Assembly (NCBI GenBank): GCA_965261775.1
Contig: OZ253477.1
Span: forward strand, 62,001 to 126,000
From: G965261775 sp965261775
Lineage (GTDB): Bacteria > Pseudomonadota > Gammaproteobacteria > Eutrophobiales > Eutrophobiaceae
Length of the DNA: 64,000 nt
Direction: 5' to 3'
Position 1 is the stretch's first letter; each line of letters opens with the position of its first letter. The notes below the pieces were generated by a model, which was not told the origin of the DNA, ran no database searches, and saw only the letters and a list, made by a program, of their open reading frames with translations. Made by a program: the position numbers and the translations under genes. This document shows positions 33,240-42,300 of the stretch, piece after piece.

Positions 33240-33449
33240 ATGTCTGATTTAGTAACCGGCAAGGTTAAGTTTTTTAATGATACAAAGGGTTTCGGTTTTA
33301 TAGAGCAGGAAGGTGGCCCCGATGTGTTTGTGCATTTTAGTGCGATCAAGGGTACGGGGTTCAAGACTTTGGCTGAAGGCCAGCAAGTCCAGTTCAGTGT
33401 TACGAAAGGGGAAAAGGGTCCCCAAGCCGAGAATGTTACTCCTCTGTAG
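33240..33449 (+). CDS. Cold-shock protein, CspA family
   Basis: A 69-residue OB-fold protein with both RNA-binding motifs, GKVKFFNDTKGFGFIE (RNP1 KGFGFI) and DVFVHFSAI (RNP2 VFVHF). It begins with ATG behind AGGA. It binds single-stranded RNA and DNA and acts as an RNA chaperone. It stands as a single gene, followed by an imperfect inverted repeat (AACACCCCCGACACA and TGTGTTGCGGTGTGTT) near 33463-33500 without a T-run. Confidence 0.96.
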   Translation: MSDLVTGKVKFFNDTKGFGFIEQEGGPDVFVHFSAIKGTGFKTLAEGQQVQFSVTKGEKGPQAENVTPL

Positions 33450-33525
33450 ATAATATTGCTGAAACACCCCCGACACAATAAATCTGTGTTGCGGTGTGTT
33501 AATAGAAATTGGGTAAATCACATTT

Positions 33526-34809
33526 GTGGAAATACTGGCGCGATTACTTAATCTTGGAAACGAGTGGCATGTTCATTCCTTTGAGATTGACCGGGTATCT
33601 AACAGAATAGATATTATTATCGGTCACGGGCCTGCAAAAAAAAGCCTGTTTTTCAGGCGTCCTGAAGTGGGTGGTGTTGAGACAGTAACGATACGGCACT
33701 TGCCTATCGCTGGTTTGCGTACTTTTTTGACTGTTCCGAGGCTGGACACAGTGGAAACGGATAAAGTCTGGGCTCCACTCGGTTCTAGGTTGACCAATGA
33801 GATGGAGGCATTTCTGATCGATGTCCTTAACAATACTCGATCCGGTAAGGCCGCCGCCAAAATTGCCGGGGTGAGTATTTCCGATGTGCGCGAAGTCAGT
33901 CAACGGACTGGTGCTGGCGTGCATTATGCCGCTAGTGGTTTAGTCAATACGGTATCCGTTACTTCCAGTGAACTATCTGTCCCGGAAAGGGATTACGTCG
34001 ATTCAGATTTATTTGAATTGGTTGAAGATCCTGATATTCCAAGCGAAACGCATGAGAATTGGCAGCGTATTGTCAACGAGGAGCTGGTGTTGCCGAGCAA
34101 CACTATCGCTTTACAAATGTTATTACAGCGCATACGTCGAAATCTTGTAAGTCACCCATCGGAAACCACGCGTATGAACTCGGTCAAGTTGTTGCGTCAA
34201 TATTTCATTAGAAACCGGGATAAACATCAGCTTGATTTAAAGATTATTGCAGGAAAATTGAAACAGCATAAAGACAAAGCGGATGACGAGTCGATATTGG
34301 AAAAAACAGGTTTTCCATCTGATATTGCCATTTGGCGAAATATCATTAACGGTAACTTTAAGATAAAGACATCTGATTTGGCGACGCAAATGATCATAGA
34401 ACAGACTCAAAAATTGGTTGAACAAGGCCGGGATGAAACTTCTCACCATGTTGCAGAGAAAATATTACGGCGGTTTTTCGCTAAGCATAAGTATCGTTTA
34501 CGTAATGAAATTCGACAAATAATGGGTATTCAGATGGTTGATGTTTCCGACGGCGGGGAAATGGCGGTGGTTATCCCCTCTGAAAATGCGCCTTGTTGGC
34601 AAAAACTGATTGATGGGCAACTGGAGATTAAAACCGATGCGATTGGTTTGCAGATGATGATAGAGCGAATTAAACGGTCTACCGTTGGTCGGGAAGACGG
34701 TAGCAAAATACTGCGCCAGTATTTTGTTAGGCATCAGCCGGCTTTACGCAATGAAATATTGCAATTAAGCAATACTGACGAGACTGTTGTTGAAACGAGG
34801 GTTGGGTAG
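33526..34809 (+). CDS. Protein with ISL3-transposase-like N-domain and three helical repeats
   Basis: A 427-residue protein from a GTG start. Residues 1-135 follow the pattern of ISL3-family transposase N-termini: an opening beta region, then VTIRHLPIAGLRTFLTVPRL, VWAPLGSRLTNEMEAFLIDVL and a helix-turn-helix-like AAKIAGVSISDVREVSQRTG. The zinc-binding Cys pairs and the whole DDE catalytic part are absent. Three repeats of about 65 residues follow (about 180-245, 263-330, 352-415), each with W..II/L.G...I...A..Q M L L/I..I.R then KxLRQYFxRxxxxLRNEI. It precedes the Chp-like signalling genes on the same strand. Function unknown; domestication is inferred. Confidence 0.7.
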   Translation: MEILARLLNLGNEWHVHSFEIDRVSNRIDIIIGHGPAKKSLFFRRPEVGGVETVTIRHLPIAGLRTFLTVPRLDTVETDKVWAPLGSRLTNEMEAFLIDVLNNTRSGKAAAKIAGVSISDVREVSQRTGAGVHYAASGLVNTVSVTSSELSVPERDYVDSDLFELVEDPDIPSETHENWQRIVNEELVLPSNTIALQMLLQRIRRNLVSHPSETTRMNSVKLLRQYFIRNRDKHQLDLKIIAGKLKQHKDKADDESILEKTGFPSDIAIWRNIINGNFKIKTSDLATQMIIEQTQKLVEQGRDETSHHVAEKILRRFFAKHKYRLRNEIRQIMGIQMVDVSDGGEMAVVIPSENAPCWQKLIDGQLEIKTDAIGLQMMIERIKRSTVGREDGSKILRQYFVRHQPALRNEILQLSNTDETVVETRVG

Positions 34810-34822
34810 AACACTATATCCT

Positions 34823-34945
34823 ATGGAAACATACCCGATCTGGCGAGGTTTGAACAATGATGATGTGGCGGTTGGCACCAATTTCATTGGCTTGAATGAT
34901 AATGTTGCAGAGTATATGTCTTTCAATAGAGTATCATCCGACTGA
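34823..34945 (+). CDS. Possible 40-residue protein
   Basis: A short ATG frame directly after the repeat protein gene reads METYPIWRGLNNDDVAVGTN and ends VSSD before TGA. The ribosome binding site is poor. It fills most of the gap before the next gene, and I recognise no family. It may be a relic or chance. Confidence 0.22.
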   Translation: METYPIWRGLNNDDVAVGTNFIGLNDNVAEYMSFNRVSSD

Positions 34946-35016
34946 AGTATTGAGCAGAGTAAAAATGCTTCGATACTTTGTAAAAATTAAAACAGATATG
35001 TGGATAAAGTGGAATT

Positions 35017-36045
35017 ATGGCTATATCTGATGTTCATTCTCAAATGTTAACTGTTTCTCAAGCGCGGGCAGCGGTTGAAGCAGGCAAGGTGTTGTGGCTT
35101 GCGGGGGATGAGAATCTTTTAAGGCAGTTACCCAAAGGCCGCTGGATCGGGGGGTCGATCCCTTATTTTATGTCGGCCGAAGGCGGACAAACGACACGGG
35201 ATATGATCTATGCTTCGGAGCTTGATGTTAGCGTTGCCAGAAGAATCCAGATCAAATTTTACAATGTCATGAATATACGGAATATTGCAAAAGATTCTCC
35301 AGAAGGTGGATTTACGATACTTTTGATTCCTGCTTTCAGTAGTATACACACGGAATATGCGCAAAATGCTCCTGAATATGAAGATATGTTTATTAAAACC
35401 ATCGCCGGTTGGATTACTGGTGTACATTTGGATGATCTGGATAATGTAAAGCCCTGTGTCTGTAATGGTGGTATCTGTGAAGTTTCTACGGATAAGGCAG
35501 TTGCAATGCATGTCACGCTTGCGCGGGACAAATTCGCTCATATTGGTATTGTTAACATTTTGGTACAGGGAGACGGTGATATCATCGAATTTCCAGATAC
35601 GGGGTTTTCTGTTTCAAATTGTTTAATCAATGGTATAGAACAGAATTTTGCCGATTATTTGGTGCGGAACAGGATCAATACCAAGTTGCCGTTAGTCGCG
35701 GATTATTCCGGAGCAATGATTAATGTATCGGTGCGGGCTATCCATGGAAACGAGAAAAAAGTGTCTCTTTATGCACCAGTCTTCAGTGGTGTAGAGTATA
35801 AGGTGGCTAAACCGATTGATAATTATGTTGATGTATTTCAATCCGCTTTACCCGTTCTGAATAACGGTGTTACTTTTTCTTGTAACTGTATTTTGAATTA
35901 TCTTTATTCGGAATTAGAAGGCAAAACCACCAAGGGGATCACCGGGCCAATGACATTCGGCGAGATTGCCTATCAGTTATTAAACCAGACACTAGTTTAT
36001 TTGACGATAGAAGATATTGACTCATTAGGAAGTGAACGCGAATAA
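35017..36045 (+). CDS. DUF6976-like protein of the Chp-type cluster
   Basis: A 342-residue soluble protein with no signal peptide. Blocks include QARAAVEAGKVLWLAGDENLL, LPKGRWIGGSIPYFMSAEGG, a Cys-rich CVCNGGICEVSTDKA, and PDTGFSVSNCLINGIEQNFADYL (shortened). I recall this type as DUF6976, a family of unknown function. The GWITGVHL and SVSNC parts are reminiscent of FIST-type sensor domains, but this is weak. Its end overlaps the next gene by 14 bases, so it is probably part of the signalling operon. Confidence 0.7.
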   Translation: MAISDVHSQMLTVSQARAAVEAGKVLWLAGDENLLRQLPKGRWIGGSIPYFMSAEGGQTTRDMIYASELDVSVARRIQIKFYNVMNIRNIAKDSPEGGFTILLIPAFSSIHTEYAQNAPEYEDMFIKTIAGWITGVHLDDLDNVKPCVCNGGICEVSTDKAVAMHVTLARDKFAHIGIVNILVQGDGDIIEFPDTGFSVSNCLINGIEQNFADYLVRNRINTKLPLVADYSGAMINVSVRAIHGNEKKVSLYAPVFSGVEYKVAKPIDNYVDVFQSALPVLNNGVTFSCNCILNYLYSELEGKTTKGITGPMTFGEIAYQLLNQTLVYLTIEDIDSLGSERE

Positions 36046-36865
36046 TATAACGATAGCCCTGATCGGCTTGTCTGATATTGAAAGAAAACGCCTTGATGTT
36101 GCTTTTCTTTACTCGCAATCACGACAAACCATGTACACTGCTGTCAATATCACCGGCGTCCCTCAGGTGCTTTTGGTTGATGCCGATGAGCCAGCGTCAC
36201 TGATCAAGTGGCGTAAATACCGTGATACGCTGGAAGCGGCGGGGGATGTGGAGCCCCCGTCGGTGCTGATTTCAAGACATCGGACGTTTAAGACCAGGCA
36301 CTATCAGATACGATATCCTTTTATCATATCAAGGGTTATCAGCACATTGGACAGGCTTGCTGCCAAAGAATTGAATCTTAATAAAGATATTGCCGTCCTT
36401 GGACAGTTGCAGGCGGTTTCCTCGCTGAAGCATATCCATACGGAACGCATTGATGAAGACAATATAAAGAGGGTGGCTGCTCTGGTGGTAGATGATAGCC
36501 TGCCAGTCAGAATCCAGATGTCTCAGGCATTAAAACCGTTTACTGACCATGTTGATTTTGCCGAATCCGGTGAAGAAGCCCTTGAATTGATCAAGACGAA
36601 CGAGTATCAGCTTATTTTTCTGGATGTTGTATTGCCGGGGATGGATGGTTACGAGATATGTAAAACTATCAGGAAGGGTAAAGCCAAAGATACGCCTGTT
36701 ATCATGTTGACCAGTAATTCATCGCCAGCAGATAAAATAAAGGGCAGGTTGGCAGGGTGCGATACTTATTTAATCAAGCCAGTGGGAGAAACTGTATTTA
36801 AAGAGATTGTCCTACAATATTTGAATATGCCAGCAAAAGTCAAAACAATGTCAATACAAGGCTGA
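36032..36865 (+). CDS. Response regulator with degenerate N-terminal domain
   Basis: A 277-residue protein from GTG. Residues about 148-268 are a complete receiver domain: acidic pair in VVDDSLPVRIQMSQAL, phospho-acceptor Asp in LIFLDVVLPGMDGYE, the Thr in VIMLTSNSS, and the Lys in TYLIKPVGE. Residues 1-140 look like a degenerate receiver (IALIGLSDIERKRLDVAF, VLLVDADEP), with no acceptor Asp in place. There is no DNA-binding output domain. In PilG/PilH-type systems such regulators control type IV pili. Confidence 0.85.
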   Translation: MNANNITIALIGLSDIERKRLDVAFLYSQSRQTMYTAVNITGVPQVLLVDADEPASLIKWRKYRDTLEAAGDVEPPSVLISRHRTFKTRHYQIRYPFIISRVISTLDRLAAKELNLNKDIAVLGQLQAVSSLKHIHTERIDEDNIKRVAALVVDDSLPVRIQMSQALKPFTDHVDFAESGEEALELIKTNEYQLIFLDVVLPGMDGYEICKTIRKGKAKDTPVIMLTSNSSPADKIKGRLAGCDTYLIKPVGETVFKEIVLQYLNMPAKVKTMSIQG

Positions 36866-36908
36866 GATTATTCTATTCAATAATTGTCAGGAGGAAATTT
36901 CAGAAATT

Positions 36909-37274
36909 ATGACGATAAAAAAAGTTTTGATTGTGGATGATTCACCGACAGACCTGGTTTATCTGGAAAAAATCATAGTTGAGACCAAGAGAGAGGTAAT
37001 TACTGCAAGAAACGGGACAGATGCCGTTGAGAAGGCAAGAACTGAAAAACCAGATATTATTTTTATGGATATCGTTATGGATAAAATGGATGGCTATGAA
37101 GCTACGCGGGTGTTACGCAAAGACAGTGCAACGAAGTCAATACCCATTATTTTTGTCAGTAGCAAGCGCCAGAAGGCTGATCGCGTCTGGGCGACAATGC
37201 AGGGTGGAAAGGATCTGGTTTCGAAGCCCTATACAAAAGAGCAGATTATGGATCAACTGAAAACATACGATTAA
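36909..37274 (+). CDS. CheY-like response regulator, PilH type
   Basis: A 121-residue single receiver domain: KKVLIVDDSPTDLVYLEKII, acceptor Asp in IIFMDIVMDKMDGYEATR, Ser in IPIIFVSSKRQKADRVWATMQGG and Lys in LVSKPYT. The VWATMQGGKDLVSKPYT region resembles PilH/PilG of twitching-motility systems. A GGAGG lies about 14 bases before the start. Confidence 0.92.
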   Translation: MTIKKVLIVDDSPTDLVYLEKIIVETKREVITARNGTDAVEKARTEKPDIIFMDIVMDKMDGYEATRVLRKDSATKSIPIIFVSSKRQKADRVWATMQGGKDLVSKPYTKEQIMDQLKTYD

Positions 37275-37304
37275 AACCAATTTTTATCATGGTTCATAGT
37301 TAAA

Positions 37305-37808
37305 TTGGCGATACGGCAGACCAACGATTCAATAGCAGACCTGGATACCTACCGGTTTTTTATTGATGAAAGCAAGCGGTTAAATCTGCGCTACGGGTTT
37401 CGTCTGGGTAAGGTAAATCTGCTTATCAGGCAGTTTACTGCTTGTGAAGTGTTACAGAAGCCAACCCTTTTTCCGATACCTAATGTGCCGGTCTTGGTAG
37501 AGGGTGTGATTAATCTGCGCAGTATTCTCGTACCGGTTTTCAATATAAGAGAACATTTACAACAGGCGCCGCAGAATGATAACACCTTATTACTTGTTAT
37601 CGACAAGGGTGAGCGGGCGTTTGCAACTTATATTGAGGCCCTGCCTGATTGTATCAACCTTGATGATGAGGATTTCGACGAAACAGAATGTTCACAGGAT
37701 TTACCGAAAACCCTCAAGCCCTATGTCACCAAGGCATTTTTACGTAATGAGGAAATCTGGCTTGAGGTTGATTACGATGCTTTTATAGAAGGCATTATCA
37801 TTGAATAA
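37305..37808 (+). CDS. CheW-like adaptor, PilI type
   Basis: A 167-residue CheW-domain protein: YGFRLGKVNLLIRQFTACEV, the VPVLVEGVINLRSILVPVFNIRE core (shortened) and a C-terminal strand KAFLRNEEIWLEVDYDAF. CheW-type proteins bridge the transducer and the ChpA-like kinase. It starts at TTG with no better ATG nearby and sits between the PilH-like and transducer genes, as PilI does in Pseudomonas. Confidence 0.9.
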   Translation: MAIRQTNDSIADLDTYRFFIDESKRLNLRYGFRLGKVNLLIRQFTACEVLQKPTLFPIPNVPVLVEGVINLRSILVPVFNIREHLQQAPQNDNTLLLVIDKGERAFATYIEALPDCINLDDEDFDETECSQDLPKTLKPYVTKAFLRNEEIWLEVDYDAFIEGIIIE

Positions 37809-37877
37809 TAGGGATCGTGAAATCAATAAACAGCATTTTTTCAGGGATACCAACATACAAAGCGGGAATAATAAAAC

Positions 37878-39260
37878 ATGGCGAATATGTGGTTTAAAAA
37901 CAAGTTATTTTGGTCGGTGGTATGCATAAATATCATCTATATCTGTATTATCTGGGGTCAGCATCATGTTCTGACAGATGGAGAAAGAAGCGAGGCCGTT
38001 ATCGCGATAGGCTTTCCTTTGGCATTGTTCGCATTAGCATTTGTGCATATTGTTATTCTTCTTTTCACCAAGAGGCTTTATCAGTCTATAAGTCGACTGA
38101 AAAAAATCATGAAAAAGATCGCGGACGGTGATTTTGATGCGCGGATCGGGCTCAAAAGCAACGATGAGCTTGGAGATATCGGCAGATCGATTGATATCAT
38201 GCTCAATGAACGTGTATCGGTGCTTACCATCGCTGAAGATGAAAACGAGCAGCTGAATAACTCTATTATTGCCTTGTTGGAAACGGTTTCTCAGTTGTCC
38301 CAGAAAAACCTGACGATTAAGGCTGAGGTAAAGGAAGACATTACTGGCCCGTTAGCGGATGCCTTGAATCTTATGACCGCTGAAACGAAGTCCGTATTAA
38401 ATGAAGTGATGGATATCTCTGGCGAAGTTGCAGAAACCTCTAATCTGGTCAAGTCCCAATCACATAGTGTTTTGTTGCTTGCCAACAAGGAGCAGGATGC
38501 AGTTGAAAAGACCACGGTTGATCTGCAATCTGCAGCGGAAGTAATGGTGCACATCTCTCGTCTGGCAGCACAGTCTAGCACCGCTGCAGAACAAGCGATA
38601 AAGACGACAATTACCGCCATGGGCACAGTAACTAGTACTATCGAAAGCATCAATAAAATACGCAACAAGATTAATGAAACGGAAAAGCGTATTAAGCGTC
38701 TGGGTGAGCGTTCACAGGAAATTGGCGCTGCTGTCAACCTGATCAAAAATATTTCGGAAAGAACCCATATCCTTGCTTTGAATGCCAGTATGCATGCTGC
38801 TTCCGCCGGGGAAGCAGGACGGGGTTTCGTGGTAGTCTCCGATGAAGTGCAGCGATTAGCGGAAAACGCCAAGGAAGCGACCTCTCAAATTGGCACCCTG
38901 GTCAATAACATTCAGGTTGAGACAATCAATACGGTTAATACAATGAATGAACTGATTACTCAGGTTGTGAGCGGTAGTGAACTGGCGGGAGCAGCGGGAC
39001 GGAAAATGGAAGAGACACAATCAACCACTGCCGAACTGGTTGGCATGGTACAAAAAATTGCCAAAAACGCAACTGCTCAGGCTGAAGCCGGCAGACGGCT
39101 CAGGGAACGCGCCGACATTATCAGAGATAGCGTGCGTAAAACAGGTTCGCATTTGCAGGCTCAAACAATCCATACTAATGAATTGGTGGAACAAGCCATG
39201 CGTTTAGTTACATCGGTAGGTGTGTTCAGACTCACCGATGAAGAAATAGATGTTCAATAA
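37878..39260 (+). CDS. Methyl-accepting transducer with minimal periplasmic part, PilJ position
   Basis: A 460-residue transducer. The two membrane helices (about 9-27 and 44-65) are separated by only about 15 residues (GQHHVLTDGERSEAV), so there is practically no ligand-binding domain. HAMP follows at about 66-118 (RLKKIMKKIADGDFDARIGLKSNDELGDIG, shortened). The signalling hairpin tip reads ISERTHILALNASMHAASAGEAGRGFVVVSDEVQRLAENA (shortened). It occupies the PilJ place of the Chp-like cluster. It may sense the membrane, an intracellular signal or partner proteins. Confidence 0.9.
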   Translation: MANMWFKNKLFWSVVCINIIYICIIWGQHHVLTDGERSEAVIAIGFPLALFALAFVHIVILLFTKRLYQSISRLKKIMKKIADGDFDARIGLKSNDELGDIGRSIDIMLNERVSVLTIAEDENEQLNNSIIALLETVSQLSQKNLTIKAEVKEDITGPLADALNLMTAETKSVLNEVMDISGEVAETSNLVKSQSHSVLLLANKEQDAVEKTTVDLQSAAEVMVHISRLAAQSSTAAEQAIKTTITAMGTVTSTIESINKIRNKINETEKRIKRLGERSQEIGAAVNLIKNISERTHILALNASMHAASAGEAGRGFVVVSDEVQRLAENAKEATSQIGTLVNNIQVETINTVNTMNELITQVVSGSELAGAAGRKMEETQSTTAELVGMVQKIAKNATAQAEAGRRLRERADIIRDSVRKTGSHLQAQTIHTNELVEQAMRLVTSVGVFRLTDEEIDVQ

Positions 39261-39304
39261 CGGATACCCCTTGTTGACAGTGTTTATTGTTGACGCCTAG
39301 TTTG

Positions 39305-42300
39305 ATGAATCCAGACAACAAAAACCGGCTGGAAGAATTTATAGGGCGGATAGCGCCTTCTTTTTTAACTGTGGAAAAACCAAAGACCACGGTTGTACAG
39401 ACTGCGTTGGAAAATATTGAAACGCTGGGTATTGCGGCGGGTGAATACGAACGGTACGGTTTTCAGGATAGTTGTCTTCTGGTCAAGGAGGTTTTTTCCA
39501 ATATTATTGGAAAAACGGACGCGTTAAATGAAGAACAGTTTGAATTATTAAAACAATGGCGTCTCCTTGCTGGCAATTACATCAGAGAAAGTAAACCTGC
39601 CACGGCTGGCGCCTTGACCGATTTTTTCAGGTACAAGGCGTTACATGCAGATATTACGGGAGACGAGCTGGATGTGCTGGAGGACCTCCTGAAAAAAGAG
39701 GGCAACCCGTTTATTTTCTTGTTTTCCGACGTCATTGAAGCAATTGAATACGAGCGGCCATTTGCCTTAAATCTTTTCAACGAGAGATTGGAACAATTAT
39801 TACCGCTATTGGATGGCAGGGATTCGACAGGTTTTGTGGATGTCTGCCTGTTGTTGCAGGAAAACATGACAGAGATAACAAAGGATGGTGGGGGGTTGGA
39901 CATACGGCAGAGGCAATTGCTGATTGATTGGATACATCAGTCTGGATTTTTATTTGCAGATAAAAACAATAGAAGTACCGTAATTTTATTGCTTAATATA
40001 TTACAACACGGCGCATGGCCCAATCCCATCAGCAGTGTCAATGTTGGCATTCTACTGGAAATTTTTGCTGCCAATGGTGATGATACGGCGGTTTCTTTAA
40101 TACCTGACTCACTACGGAAACCGTTTAAAAATCTACAGGATGCTTACATACAATTTGATCCGAAGAATATACAGACTGTCCAAGTCATCGCCGATGTGAC
40201 CGAGGATTTGGGGATGGCGGCAGAAAAAATTGGATTGTCGGGATTTTGGAAAGCCTGTTTGTTTATCAAACAGAATTTATCCTCTCTGAATGACGATCCG
40301 TCACTGGATGCAGATTTTGACATCTTGTATATCGACCAATGGTTGACGCTGGTTCAGCATTATTTGTCGAAACCGGATGAACCGTCAGAAACCCGCAAGG
40401 TATTTGATTATGTAACGAATAAAGCGTGGGGCGGGCCATTGCCACAAGCCGATCTGGAAATGCTGAAAGAAGCCATGGGGATTGAGGATAACGTGGATGA
40501 TATGGATGATATTTATACGGCAACAAATATAACAACGAGCGGAATAGAAGTAACAGATGCGGAACTGGATGATGTAGCGGACGAGACCACGGGCACAGAT
40601 AAAGTAGAGGGACTGGATGAGACCACAACAAAAGACGAGACAGATGCCTGTTCATTGGAGCCATTGAGCGACGACTCGGGCAGTATCAAAATTGAAGATA
40701 TCAAGCCCATGCCACATGAGGTAAGTAAAGAACTTATCAATATATTGCGTAAAGAAGCCGTTATTATTCAAAGCGAGATACAAAGTTATATTGAGTGTAC
40801 GCAGGATGAAAGTGCGGTTCCTGCTTTAACTGCCGATCTGTTTTCCCAATATACATTGCATATAGAACTGTTCGGAAATGCTTGTCAGGCGGCAGAAATG
40901 GATGGCTTGTGCCAGTGCTGTGCTGTTTTTATCAAAAGCCTTCATCATATTTCGGAAGATCAAAAAGCGCCAACAGCAATTCAACTGTCCCTTATCTCTG
41001 CTTGGCCCGAAGCAGTGTTGTCTTATTTGGAAAACCTCGATGATGAGAGTTGCAGTAATCAGCTTGTTAATGTCCTCAAAAACGAAGCACTGCCCGACAG
41101 TCTTCCCGATAGTGTTGTTCCGGCCATGGTTGAGCTTTTAGGGGCGGTCTATGTCTCGGATAAAGAATCCTCCGATGTGGAAAGACAAACCGTCGTTAGG
41201 GAGGAAGATGTTTCCATTGCGCTATCAGATGATATCAACCAGGAATTGCTTGATGGTTTATTACAGGAACTCCCCGGGCAAACGGAAGCGTTTTCGACCG
41301 CAATCCAGGCATTCATTGATGGTAGTGCCGGTATTGTCGAAGTACAAAACGCACAGCGGATCGCCCATACACTTAAGGGTGCTGCCAATACGGTGGGGAT
41401 AAAGGGTATTGCCGTATTAATGCATCAGCTTGAAGACATCATGGGTGCGCTGAATAAAATGAATCGTCTTCCCTCGCCCGGGTTGGCAAATGTCCTTATG
41501 GAGGCCGCCGATTGCCTTGAAGAAATGAGTGAGGCATTAGTTGAATACAGGCCGGCACCTGCCAACAGCGTGCAGGTTTTAAAAAATGTGCTGGATTGGG
41601 CTCATCGCCTTGATTCGGGAGACAGTGCTTGCCTGGGAACAGAACAGAAGGAAATAGCCCCCCCCCTGGAAGATATTCAGACGGAAGATAAAATTGAGAC
41701 GGCGACGGAATACAGTGATGCAGATGCCGTTCTGCGTGTGTCTGTTGGTTTAATTGACGAAATATTGAGATTACTGGGCGAGAGCATGATTATGGTTTCG
41801 CGACTGCAAGAACATACTCGCTTGTCCATATTACAATCAAAGCAGATCCTTGAACATCAAAGTAATACAGAAACCCTGTTATCCGATCTGGAAATACAAA
41901 TTGAGTCCAAAGGTCCCAAGGGTATAGATCATAATCCCGGGTTTTCCACAAACCGAAAGGGATTGTTTGATGCTCTGGAGTTTGAAGAGTATAACGAACT
42001 GAACACCATTACGCATCGGCTTGTTGAGGCTAGCCACGATTCGTATGAATTCAACAAGCAGCTCTTACAGGATTTACATAAATCCGATGAGTTGTTAATA
42101 AACAAATCGCGTTTGCACAGTGAAATTCAGGAGCTCGTCCTGCGCATGCGTCAGACGCCGATTAAAACAATAGCCCCGCGACTGCAACGCATTGTACGAC
42201 AAACCTGCAAAGACACTGGCAAACAGGCCGTATTGGAAATCTCCGGTACGGATATCTTGATTGACAGTGATATTTTAAACAGGATTGTTATTCCTTTGAT

